NCBI RefSeq assembly: GCF_028550395.1
Contig: NZ_JAQQKW010000012.1
Span: forward strand, 1 to 64,000
DNA: 64,000 nt
Direction of reading: 5' to 3'
DNA from: Asticcacaulis currens
Lineage (GTDB): Bacteria > Pseudomonadota > Alphaproteobacteria > Caulobacterales > Caulobacteraceae
Shown: positions 29,925 through 37,579 of the stretch, piece after piece
Layout: every line of letters starts with the position of its first letter
How positions within the stretch are numbered: the stretch's first letter is position 1
Notes under the pieces: generated by a model
The model's database searches: none
Seen by the model: only the letters and a program-made list of their open reading frames with translations
Told to the model about the DNA's origin: nothing
Program-made: the position numbers and the translations under genes

Positions 29925-31601
29925 ATGCGCCTTCTTGCCCTAACCACCGCCCTGCTCGCCCTGGCCTTGCCCACGCTGGCGCAAGAGTCATTCCCGGTGA
30001 CCGTGACGGTGGATGCCGCCCAAACCACCGGTCCCCTCAAACCCGTCTGGCGCTTTTTCGGAGCGGATGAGCCCAACTACGCCACCATGAAGGACGGTCA
30101 GAAACTGCTCGACCATCTGGGGGCGCTCAAACCCCGGCAGGTCTATTTCCGCGCCCACAATCTACTGAATACCGGCGATGGTACCCCGGCCTTCAAGTGG
30201 GGCTCCACCAACGCCTATACCGAGGATAAGGACGGCAAGCCGGTCTATAACTGGATGATCACCGACAGGATCATCGACTCCTATCTTCAGCGCAGGGTGC
30301 GGCCCTATCTGCAGATCGGCTTTATGCCTGAGGCCCTGTCGTCGGCCCCGGAAGGCACGCCCTATCGCCATGCGTGGCGACCGGGCTTTCGCTATGAGCT
30401 GATCGAAGGCGGCTGGAATTCTCCGCCGAAGGACTACGCCAAATGGGAGGAATTGGTCTATCAGTGGACGAAACACAATGTCGAACGCTATGGCCGCGAC
30501 GAGGTTCTGACGTGGTATTTCGAGGTGTGGAACGAACCCAACGGCCCCTCCTACTGGAAGGGCACGCCGGAAGAATTTTACAAGACGCACGACTACGCCA
30601 TTGCGGGCGTCAAGCGCGCCCTGCCCGAAGCGCGGGTGGGTGGGCCGGACGTGGCCGGTTCCGGCGGAGCCTTTATGGACGGGTTTTTAAAACACGTCGT
30701 CTCCGGCACCAACTACGCCACGGGACAGACCGGCACGCCGACGGACTTCCTCGCCTTCCATGCCAAGGGGCAGCCGACCTTCGTCGGTGATGCCAGGGAA
30801 GGGGGCTACGTCCGCATGGGCATGGTCAGCCAGCTTAAGGCCATCGACACCGGCTTCAAAAAAATCGCCGCCGTCCCGGAACTGAAGGACAAGGCCATTG
30901 TCATTGGCGAAAGCGACCCCGAAGGCTGCGCCGCCTGTCCGGGCAAGGCCAATGGCTATCGCAACGGCACCATGTATTCCAGCTATACGGCAGCCTCCTT
31001 TGCCCGCATCTGGGAGCTGTCCGAACGGCATAAGGTCAATCTGGAAGGCGTCCTGACCTGGGCCTTCACCTTTGAGGATCAGCCGTGGTTTGCCGGCTAT
31101 CGGCAACTGGCCACCAATGGCATCGACCTGCCCGTGCTCAATGTCTTCCGCCTGTATGCGAAGCTGGGGCCGGAGCGGCTCAGCGCCACCTCTTCGGCGC
31201 AGGTGCCGCTGGATGAGATAATGGCCAGCGTCACTCAGAAAAACGACGTCGGCGTCATGGCCACGCGCGACGGTCAGCGCATCGCCGTGCTGCTTTGGCA
31301 CTATAATGACGACGACCTGAAAGGGCCGGACGCGCAGATCGCCCTGACCCTGAACGGCCTTGGCAAGGCCGCTTCGCGCAAGGTGACGCAATATCTGGTC
31401 GATCCCACCACCGCCAATGCCTATACCGCCTGGCAAAGGATGGGCGCGCCGCCTTCACCGGATCAGGATCAGTATCAACAGCTTGAAGCCGTGTCCGTAA
31501 TGCACCCGCAAGCCTTGCCGCCGCTGACGGTGGCAAAAGGACAGGCCACTCTGAACCTGACGCTGGTGCGGCAGGGCGTCACCTTGCTGATTATCGAATA
31601 A
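29925..31601 (+). CDS. Secreted glycoside hydrolase family 39, probable beta-xylosidase
   Basis: A 558-residue GH39 enzyme with a signal peptide (MRLLALTTALLALALPTLAQ). The barrel includes VYFRAHNLLNTGDG, LTWYFEVWNEPNGPSYWKG with acid/base E204, and VIGESDPEGCAAC with nucleophile E329. A beta-sandwich follows from about 430. GH39 enzymes of this type cleave terminal xylose from xylo-oligosaccharides, which fits the xylose pathway elsewhere in the window. I prefer the ATG at 29925 because AGGA lies eight bases before it; ATG at 29916 is three codons earlier in frame. It probably shares a transcript with GH2 and the next two genes. Confidence 0.85.
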   Translation: MRLLALTTALLALALPTLAQESFPVTVTVDAAQTTGPLKPVWRFFGADEPNYATMKDGQKLLDHLGALKPRQVYFRAHNLLNTGDGTPAFKWGSTNAYTEDKDGKPVYNWMITDRIIDSYLQRRVRPYLQIGFMPEALSSAPEGTPYRHAWRPGFRYELIEGGWNSPPKDYAKWEELVYQWTKHNVERYGRDEVLTWYFEVWNEPNGPSYWKGTPEEFYKTHDYAIAGVKRALPEARVGGPDVAGSGGAFMDGFLKHVVSGTNYATGQTGTPTDFLAFHAKGQPTFVGDAREGGYVRMGMVSQLKAIDTGFKKIAAVPELKDKAIVIGESDPEGCAACPGKANGYRNGTMYSSYTAASFARIWELSERHKVNLEGVLTWAFTFEDQPWFAGYRQLATNGIDLPVLNVFRLYAKLGPERLSATSSAQVPLDEIMASVTQKNDVGVMATRDGQRIAVLLWHYNDDDLKGPDAQIALTLNGLGKAASRKVTQYLVDPTTANAYTAWQRMGAPPSPDQDQYQQLEAVSVMHPQALPPLTVAKGQATLNLTLVRQGVTLLIIE

Positions 31602-31611
31602 GGGGACCCCC

Positions 31612-32424
31612 ATGAACCCCATTTTGCGCGCCATTCTGGCGGTGTTGGCCGTTACCTGCCTGAGTGCCTGTGCCCCAGTGGTGCGCAGCTATGTCTATCT
31701 GCCCGACCCCCTGCCCGCCTCGGGCCAATGGCCGGGGGAGGCCCCGCGAGAGGTCAGCGTCACCACCGCCGATGGCCTGAACCTCAAAGGCTATTACTAC
31801 CCGCCGCGTGAGGCCGGAAAACGACTGATTGTCTTCTTCCACGGCAATGGCGGCAACCGTTACACCGCCGCCCGCTATGCCGCCCCGCTGGCGGCGCAGG
31901 GTGACGGCCTGCTGATTGCCGACTATCGCGGCTATGGCGGTAATCCGGGCACGCCCAGCGAAACGGGCCTGCGCGCCGATGCCGCCGCCTTCATCGCCTA
32001 TGGCCGCACCCTGCAACCGGGCGCACCCGTCTATCTGTTCGGGCATTCACTGGGGGGCGGCGTGGCGCTCGATGCGGCGACGCGCGAAGACATTGCCGGG
32101 GTGGTGACGCTTGGGGCCTTTACCACCCTGTCTGCCATGGCCCCGGCCTATGCCCGGCCGATCCTGCCGGACCGCTTCGACAACCTGAAAGCCGTGACTC
32201 AGATCAAGGCGCCGCTTCTGGTGATCCATGGCACAGCGGACGACGTGATCCCCTTCAGCGAGGGGCAGGCCCTGAGCCTGGCGGCCAGCAGCGCCCATGT
32301 CAGGGTGCGCTTTATTCCCCTCACCGGCTCGGACCATCATCCGGACTTCACCAAACTCGCTCCCACGGTTCTGGGCCAGATGGCCCAGATGCCGACTCCA
32401 GACTGGACTCCCTATGTTGAATGA
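31612..32424 (+). CDS. Alpha/beta hydrolase lipoprotein
   Basis: A 270-residue serine hydrolase with a lipoprotein signal (LAVTCLSAC, cysteine 20). IVFFHGNGGNRY is the oxyanion-hole region, LFGHSLGGG the nucleophile elbow (serine near residue 146), IHGTADDVIPF the catalytic aspartate and SDHHPDF the histidine. This pattern belongs to the YfhR/ABHD13-like group whose substrates are mostly unknown. It starts 10 bases after the GH39 stop and overlaps the following SDR gene by 11 bp, so the three are probably one operon. An esterase role on acylated glycans is possible but not shown. Confidence 0.8.
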   Translation: MNPILRAILAVLAVTCLSACAPVVRSYVYLPDPLPASGQWPGEAPREVSVTTADGLNLKGYYYPPREAGKRLIVFFHGNGGNRYTAARYAAPLAAQGDGLLIADYRGYGGNPGTPSETGLRADAAAFIAYGRTLQPGAPVYLFGHSLGGGVALDAATREDIAGVVTLGAFTTLSAMAPAYARPILPDRFDNLKAVTQIKAPLLVIHGTADDVIPFSEGQALSLAASSAHVRVRFIPLTGSDHHPDFTKLAPTVLGQMAQMPTPDWTPYVE

Positions 32425-33175
32425 CCTCAAAGGCAAATCCGTACTCATCACCGGCGCATCGTCGGGCATAGGCGCCGCCGTCGCCAGGGGCTTTGCCGAC
32501 TGCGGCGCGGCGGTGGCCATCCATTACGCCTCAAATGCCGAAGGCGCGCAGGCCGTGGCCGACGCCATCACGGCTGCGGGCGGCACGGCAGTCATCGTGC
32601 AGGCCGACCTGACCGACCCGAAAACGGCCAAAGGCATGGTCGAAGCTGCAGCGCAAAAGCTCGGCAAGCTCGACATCCTCGTCAACAATGCGGGCAGCCT
32701 GTGCGGCCGCCGTCCGTTCATGGAAATCGACGACGCGCTTTATGACACGGTGATGAACCTCAATGTGCGCGCCGTGATCAACGCCTCTCAGGCCGCTGTG
32801 CCGCTGATCGAACAGCAGGGCAGCGGCAGCATCATCAATGTCGGCTCGATTGCCGGGAGTGATGGCGGCGGGCCGGGGTCGGGCCACTATGCCTGCGCCA
32901 AGGCCTATGTCCACAATCTGACGCGGCACATGGCGCGCGACCTCGCCAAACGCGGCATCCGCGTCAACGCCATTGCGCCCGGCGTCATCGGCACGCCCTT
33001 CCACGCGGCAACGCCGGCCGAGCGCATGGAGGCGATGAAGAACGCCACGCAACTGGGGCGCATCGGCACGCCGGAAGATTGTGTGGGCACGGTGCTCTAT
33101 CTGGCCTCCGATCGCATGAGCCGCTACGTCACCGGTCAGATCGTGCACATCAATGGCGGGCAGTATATGCCGTAG
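32414..33175 (+). CDS. SDR-family oxidoreductase
   Basis: A 253-residue classical short-chain dehydrogenase. VLITGASSGIGAAVARGF binds the cofactor, NNAGSLCGRRPF follows, NVGSIAG supplies serine, and GHYACAKAY gives the YxxxK pair. GVIGTPFHAATP and the terminal GQIVHINGGQYMP complete the family pattern. The start at 32414 matches where homology begins and overlaps the preceding hydrolase gene by 11 bp, implying translational coupling. The resemblance is to 3-ketoacyl-ACP reductase and sugar dehydrogenases. Location after GH39 suggests a sugar substrate, but the sequence alone does not decide. Confidence 0.85.
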   Translation: MLNDLKGKSVLITGASSGIGAAVARGFADCGAAVAIHYASNAEGAQAVADAITAAGGTAVIVQADLTDPKTAKGMVEAAAQKLGKLDILVNNAGSLCGRRPFMEIDDALYDTVMNLNVRAVINASQAAVPLIEQQGSGSIINVGSIAGSDGGGPGSGHYACAKAYVHNLTRHMARDLAKRGIRVNAIAPGVIGTPFHAATPAERMEAMKNATQLGRIGTPEDCVGTVLYLASDRMSRYVTGQIVHINGGQYMP

Positions 33176-33246
33176 CGCGCCTTACACCATTGCCTCCTTA
33201 TGCCGGTTTTTCGATCATGGCGCCTTCTGTGACAAGGAGCGTGCCC

Positions 33247-33498
33247 ATGACCGACGACATACCCCCGCACAGCTTTGAGGACGGCGAGCGCGTCGAACAC
33301 GCCGAAAAAGGCCTTGGCACGGTCAGCCATGACCCCGCCGATGACAACCTGATCGTGCCGCACGGCGAAGCGCGTAAGGTCGGGGACGACATGGTGCATG
33401 TGGTGTGGGACGATGACCGCTTCCCGGTTGGCAAGGTCGCGGCCTCGGAGCTGCAAAAAGTGCCCGAGGCCACCGCCGCCATCTCGACGGGCATGTAA
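33247..33498 (+). CDS. Small hypothetical protein, SH3-like beta-rich (83 aa)
   Basis: An 83-residue acidic protein. The segment GERVEHAEKGLGTVSHDPADD then VHVVWDDDRFPVGKVAASELQKV looks like a small SH3/KOW-like barrel of the DUF3553 type, where a G-x-G-x-V turn follows a conserved H. AAGGAG ten bases before the ATG supports this start rather than a longer frame. It has no signal peptide, and nothing nearby explains its role. Confidence 0.65.
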   Translation: MTDDIPPHSFEDGERVEHAEKGLGTVSHDPADDNLIVPHGEARKVGDDMVHVVWDDDRFPVGKVAASELQKVPEATAAISTGM

Positions 33499-33505
33499 TC
33501 CTTTA

Positions 33506-33531
33506 TACCTTCCCAACGTGTTGGGGAGGTG
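33506..33531. repeat. Intergenic hairpin CTTCCCAACGTGTTGGGGAGG
   Basis: CTTCCCAAC and GTTGGGGAGG form a short stem between the small plus-strand gene and modC. It is of the same general type as the other TCCCC/GGGGAGGT hairpins in the window and lies between two converging stops. Confidence 0.55.
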
Positions 33532-33535
33532 TAGA

Positions 33536-34222
33536 TTATGACCCCAAGGCCTTGAGCGCCAGCGCCTCGATTTCGGCCTGAGACAACCCGTCCAGCGTCA
33601 CCGCCGCGCGCTCGCTCAGGCGTCCGTTATGGAGGTAGAGAACCCGCTGCGTGAGGCGCGCCACCTCCAGCGGGTCGTGGCTGACATAGAGCACCGGCAC
33701 GCTCTCAGCCACATCGCGGATCAGCGGCAGGATTTCGGCCCGTGCGGCCTGATCGAGGCTCGACAGCGGCTCATCCATCAGCAGCAGATCCGGCCCGGAC
33801 AGTAGCGCCCGCGCCATGGCCACGCGCTGACGCTCCCCGCCCGATAGCCGCGCCACCTGACGCGGCAGCAAGGCACCGATACGCAGCAGATCGACAATCG
33901 CGCCTTTATCGACGGTTTTCGGACTGCGCCTGAGCGCAAAATCGAGATTGCCTTCGACCGACAGGTGGCTGAACAGTGAGGGCTCCTGAAACACATAGCC
34001 GACGGCGCGTTTTTGCACGGGCACAAAACGGTCCTCCGCCTGCCAGACGGCGTCGCCGACCTGCACCCGCCCGCTCAGGCGCTCCAGCCCGGCAATAGCG
34101 CGCAGCAGCGTCGTCTTGCCGGACCCGGACGGCCCCATCAGCGCCGTCAGCCCTGCCCCGGCCTCAAAACGCACCGACAGCGCCAGATCACCAACCATAC
34201 CACTCAGATCGACCTGAATCAT
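33536..34222 (-). CDS. modC: Molybdate ABC transporter ATP-binding protein (short form)
   Basis: A 228-residue ABC ATPase that powers molybdate import. Walker A is GPSGSGKTT (about residue 31), the Q-loop is VFQEPSLF, the signature [17 protein letters not shown], Walker [13 protein letters not shown] and the switch histidine YVSHD. It overlaps modB by 4 bp (ATGA). Canonical ModC has about 350 residues with a C-terminal TOBE/Mop domain that binds molybdate. This one stops after the ATPase core, so it lacks that domain. The substrate is assigned from modA and modB; tungstate or sulfate remain possible. Confidence 0.88.
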   Translation of the reverse strand: MIQVDLSGMVGDLALSVRFEAGAGLTALMGPSGSGKTTLLRAIAGLERLSGRVQVGDAVWQAEDRFVPVQKRAVGYVFQEPSLFSHLSVEGNLDFALRRSPKTVDKGAIVDLLRIGALLPRQVARLSGGERQRVAMARALLSGPDLLLMDEPLSSLDQAARAEILPLIRDVAESVPVLYVSHDPLEVARLTQRVLYLHNGRLSERAAVTLDGLSQAEIEALALKALGS

Positions 34223-34896
34223 GGCCTGATCCCCGCCGAGCGCGCGCCAAAGCGCCGGTCGATGACCAGCATGATCATCAGGGCCACGAACGAGAAGGCC
34301 AGCAGGCCGCCGGAGATCAGATGCGCTTCGGCAAAGTTGAGCTGTTCCACCGCCTGAAAGATGCGGATGGAAACGACCTCTGTCTGCCCCGGAATGGCCC
34401 CGCCGATCATCAGCACCACGCCGAATTCACCGATGGTGTGCGCAAAGACCAGCAGCGCCGCCGTCACATAGCCGCGCCGTGCTTGCGGCAGGGCGACTGA
34501 CCAGAAGGCGTCCCAGGGCGAGGCGCGCAAGGTGGCGGCCACCTCCAGCGGACGCGGCCCCATGGCCTCAAACGCATTGCGTATGGGCTGCACGGCAAAG
34601 GGCAGCGAATAGACCAGTGAGCCGATGACCAGACCGGTAAAGGTAAAGGCCAGTGTCCGGACGCCAAACGGCTGCAACAGCGCCATCAGCGGGCTGTGCG
34701 GCCCCAGGGCGATCAGCAGGTAAAAGCCCAGCACCGTTGGCGGCAGGACGATGGGCAGGGCCACTACGGCGGCCACCGTATCGCGCACCCACCCCGCCCC
34801 TTTGGCCAGCCACCACGCCAGCGGCGTCGCCAGCAGCAGCAACAGAGGTGTGGTCACGGCGGCCAGCAGCAAGGTGACGCGGATGGCCTCCCACAT
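34219..34896 (-). CDS. modB: Molybdate ABC transporter permease
   Basis: A 225-residue inner-membrane permease with about five hydrophobic helices. [14 protein letters not shown] (residues about 47-60) is a hallmark of ModB, and [25 protein letters not shown] is the EAA loop that contacts Mod[22 protein letters not shown] is also characteristic. It is coupled to modC by a 4-bp overlap and follows modA by 4 bp, giving a compact modABC operon. Confidence 0.93.
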   Translation of the reverse strand: MWEAIRVTLLLAAVTTPLLLLLATPLAWWLAKGAGWVRDTVAAVVALPIVLPPTVLGFYLLIALGPHSPLMALLQPFGVRTLAFTFTGLVIGSLVYSLPFAVQPIRNAFEAMGPRPLEVAATLRASPWDAFWSVALPQARRGYVTAALLVFAHTIGEFGVVLMIGGAIPGQTEVVSIRIFQAVEQLNFAEAHLISGGLLAFSFVALMIMLVIDRRFGARSAGIRP

Positions 34897-34900
34897 GGAT

Positions 34901-35644
34901 TCAGCGGACCTCGTAACCGTGCGAACAGATGATCTTCACCGCTTCCGGCGAGCGCAGAAAGGCCATATAGGCCCTGGCGGCGGGATTGCTCGCGCCGGTG
35001 TTCAGCAGCACGGCCTGCTGATCAATGGGCGTATAGAGGTGGGCCGGCACCCGCCACGACGATCCGCCCTTGCCCTGCACCTGCGACAGGGCGACGAAGC
35101 CCAGTTCCGCCGCCCCCGTGGCCACGAAGGTATAGGTCTGGGCGATATTGCCGCCCTTGACGATCTTCGCTTGCAGGCGGTCATAGAGGCCCAGCCGGGT
35201 CAGGGTCTCGACCGCCGCCACGCCATAGGGGGCCGCCGCCGGGTCGGCAATGGCCAGCTTGTCAAACGCGCCCTTGCTGAGGACCGCGCCCTTGGCGTCC
35301 ACGCGGGTATCGGCGCTCCACAGGACCAGCTTGCCATAGGCATAGACAAAGCGCGTCCCCTTGACCGTCAGCCCCTCGGCCTCAAGGCGCAATGGGCGTT
35401 CGGCATCGGCGCTGAGGAAGACATCAAAGGGCGCACCGTTCTTGATCTGCGCATAAAACTGACCCGACGCCCCGAAGCTCTGGGTGACGGTGTGGCCGGT
35501 CTTCTTTTCAAAGGCGCTGGCGATCAGTTTTGCTGTGTCGGTGAAGTTGGCGGCGACGGCGACGCGCACCTCTTCCGCCCGTGCCAAAGCCGGCACGGTA
35601 AACAGCGCAAGGGCGATCAGCAGAAGACGACGAAGGGTTTGCAT
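34901..35644 (-). CDS. modA: Molybdate-binding periplasmic protein
   Basis: A 247-residue periplasmic binding protein with a signal peptide ([20 protein letters not shown]). [43 protein letters not shown] and [14 protein letters not shown] are typical ModA segments, with the SGQ and DVFLSAD regions contributing oxyanion ligands. The start at 35644 sits just before the signal peptide. No clear Shine-Dalgarno was seen, and an earlier in-frame start cannot be excluded. It is the first gene of modABC. The promoter must lie within or next to the repeat at 35672-35831. I saw no molybdenum-cofactor riboswitch. Confidence 0.92.
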   Translation of the reverse strand: MQTLRRLLLIALALFTVPALARAEEVRVAVAANFTDTAKLIASAFEKKTGHTVTQSFGASGQFYAQIKNGAPFDVFLSADAERPLRLEAEGLTVKGTRFVYAYGKLVLWSADTRVDAKGAVLSKGAFDKLAIADPAAAPYGVAAVETLTRLGLYDRLQAKIVKGGNIAQTYTFVATGAAELGFVALSQVQGKGGSSWRVPAHLYTPIDQQAVLLNTGASNPAARAYMAFLRSPEAVKIICSHGYEVR

Positions 35645-35671
35645 GGGGTCATGCTGGCATGGGAAGAAAAA

Positions 35672-35831
35672 TTTAGCCACGAAAAACACGAAAAGACACG
35701 AACTTCATTGCGCGCAGTCTAAGCGCGAAGCGTCTGATTATTGTGTGTGTCACAGACGGAAAATGGCCCTGCGGGCAAAGCCGTTTCTACACGCGCAGTG
35801 TTCGTGACTTTTCGTGTTTTTGGTGGCTAAA
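35672..35831. repeat. Palindromic repeat family A, copy 2 (MITE-like, about 160 bp)
   Basis: The element begins TTTAGCCACGAAAAACACGA and ends TTTCGTGTTTTTGGTGGCTA, forming terminal inverted repeats of about 20-30 bp. It matches copy 1 (300-475) in reverse orientation. It fills the entire gap between modA (start 35644) and the aroA stop (35834), so it must carry or adjoin the modA promoter. Confidence 0.8.
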
Positions 35832-35833
35832 GC

Positions 35834-37102
35834 CTACGGATGCTTCAACCCCACGCCAAGGCTTTCCAGCACGTCCCAATAGGTCGGGAAGGTCTTGGAC
35901 ACGCATTTCGGATTGTCGATCACCACGCCCGACATCATCAGCCCAGCAAGCGAAAAGCACATGGCGATGCGGTGGTCATTGTGCGTGTCGATCACCGCTT
36001 TTGTCGTCGCCCCGATCAGCGCCGGATCGGCATGGACGATCAGGTCGTCGCCCTCTTCGTGGGCCAGCCCGGCGCGCAGCGCGTTCAGCCCGTCGCACAC
36101 GGCGCTCACCCGGTCGCATTCCTTGACCCGCAGATTACTGATGCCGACAAAGCGCACCGGCGTCTGGTTAAACGCCGCCAGCACGGCCAGCGTCGGCACG
36201 GCGTCCTGCATCTGCGAGCCGTCGATGACGGCGGGCATGTGCGGCCAGCTCATGATGACGTCGCGCGCCCTGGCGTCCGGCTGGGTCAGGGCCGCCGTGT
36301 CCATCTGAAAGTCGATCTGGCCACCGGTCAGCACCTCGGCCGCCCACAGATAGGTGCAGGAGGAAGCGTCGGGTTCGACAGGATAGTCTGCCGCCACATA
36401 GCCGGTGGGTTCCACGCGCCACACGCCGTCAGACGGCTGTGAGACGTTCGCGCCAAAGGCCTGCATGACACCGAGCGTGAGGTCGATATAGCCGCGCCCG
36501 CCGATGCCGTGATCGCCACGCAGCCGCACCTCAACCGCGGTCTCGCCGCAGGCCGCCAGCATCAGAAGCGCCGACACGTACTGGCTCGACAATCCCGCGT
36601 CGATGTCTACGACATCGCCAGAAAAGCCGCCGCGCGCCATCACCGTCACCGGCGGACAGCCGGTCGGGGCCGACACCTCGACCCCCAGCCGCGTCAGGGC
36701 CTCGACCAGCGGCAGGATAGGCCGTTTGCGCATGTGCGCGTCGCCGTCGATCACCACCGCCCCGTCGGCCAGCGCCACCGCCGCCGTCAGAAAGCGCGTC
36801 GCCGTACCCGCATTGCCGAGAAACAACGGCTCAGCCGGCGCTTTCAGCTTGCCCGACGAGCGCAGCCTGACCGTGGTGGCATCGACCGCCTCGATCTCAA
36901 CCCCCATCTGCTTTAGGGCGGTCGCCATATGCACCGTATCGTCGCTGGTCAGCACCCCCGACAGCGTGCTTTCCCCCCTAGCCAAGGCCGCCACCAGAAA
37001 GGCGCGGTTGGTCAGGGATTTCGAGCCCGGCACCACCACGGCCCCGGTGATCGGCCCCGTGACCGGCACGATTTCAAGCTGAGGGAAGGCGTCGATATTC
37101 AT
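35834..37102 (-). CDS. aroA: 3-phosphoshikimate 1-carboxyvinyltransferase (EPSP synthase)
   Basis: A 422-residue EPSP synthase that joins phosphoenolpyruvate to shikimate-3-phosphate in aromatic amino acid synthesis. PGSKSLTNRAFLVAALA near residue 25, LFLGNAGTATRFLTAAV near 93, DGDAHMRKRPI, the LSSQYVSALLM block, NLRVKECDRVSAV and DTHNDHRIAM are all present. The NAGTATRFL segment has Phe where E. coli AroA has the Pro of NAGTAMRPL. This is unlike the NAGTGxRL form I would expect in most alphaproteobacteria, and closer to E. coli or fungal AROM types. It may be a divergent or transferred copy. The length fits the family. Confidence 0.93.
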   Translation of the reverse strand: MNIDAFPQLEIVPVTGPITGAVVVPGSKSLTNRAFLVAALARGESTLSGVLTSDDTVHMATALKQMGVEIEAVDATTVRLRSSGKLKAPAEPLFLGNAGTATRFLTAAVALADGAVVIDGDAHMRKRPILPLVEALTRLGVEVSAPTGCPPVTVMARGGFSGDVVDIDAGLSSQYVSALLMLAACGETAVEVRLRGDHGIGGRGYIDLTLGVMQAFGANVSQPSDGVWRVEPTGYVAADYPVEPDASSCTYLWAAEVLTGGQIDFQMDTAALTQPDARARDVIMSWPHMPAVIDGSQMQDAVPTLAVLAAFNQTPVRFVGISNLRVKECDRVSAVCDGLNALRAGLAHEEGDDLIVHADPALIGATTKAVIDTHNDHRIAMCFSLAGLMMSGVVIDNPKCVSKTFPTYWDVLESLGVGLKHP

Positions 37103-37284
37103 AACAAACTCCGCGATACAGGCGCTTCCTAAACACTGAGACGGCGTTCGTAAAGGGTGCAGCCATCCGCCGCAGGCCGCGCAGTCGCTTGTTTTTATTG
37201 CATCTGAAACCGTTTACCTGACGCCTGAGATCACATGCCCGGACAAAACCGTTGTCAGGACGGTTTCAATTGCGTAAGAGCCAC

Positions 37285-37307
37285 TTTATAATCATTCTCA
37301 CTTGCAA
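37285..37307. promoter_or_regulatory. Probable Fur box upstream of feoA
   Basis: On the minus strand this reads TTGCAAGTGAGAATGATTAT, close to the classic Fur-box form TGCAAATGATAATGATTCTC. It lies 20 bp before the feoA start, where bound Fur would block the promoter. Iron-dependent repression of feo by Fur is the usual arrangement. Confidence 0.65.
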
Positions 37308-37327
37308 GTTTGACCCGCGTCCCCGAT

Positions 37328-37564
37328 ATGAAACTCAGCGATCTGCCTCTGCATAGCGCCGCCATCGTCGTCGATGTCGCCGATCTCGGTGCCGATGACC
37401 GCGTCGGCCGTCGGTTGCGCGAACTGGGCTTCGTCGCCGATGAGCCGGTAAAGGTCGTGGCCAAAGGCCCGTTCGGGGCCGAACCCCTGCTGATCCAGAT
37501 TGGCTTTACCCGTTTCGCGCTGCGCCGCGCCGAAGCCGACCGGGTTCAGGTGCGTACAGCGTAA
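37328..37564 (+). CDS. feoA: Ferrous iron transport protein A
   Basis: A 78-residue FeoA with an SH3-like fold: MKLSDLPLHSAAIVVDV, then RRLRELGFVADEPVKVVAKGPFGAEPLLIQIG. The RELGF and KGPFG segments are conserved in FeoA. ATG at 37328 is preferred over an upstream in-frame start because FeoA proteins begin MKLSDL-like. It lies 15 bp before feoB and is thought to support FeoB function at the membrane. Confidence 0.92.
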   Translation: MKLSDLPLHSAAIVVDVADLGADDRVGRRLRELGFVADEPVKVVAKGPFGAEPLLIQIGFTRFALRRAEADRVQVRTA

Positions 37565-37579
37565 GGAGCGCGTGCTGAG

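Noticed and set aside
35645-35833. Possible molybdenum-cofactor riboswitch before modA
   Set aside because: The whole gap is a family A palindromic repeat that also occurs at the left edge of the window, and no riboswitch consensus is visible.
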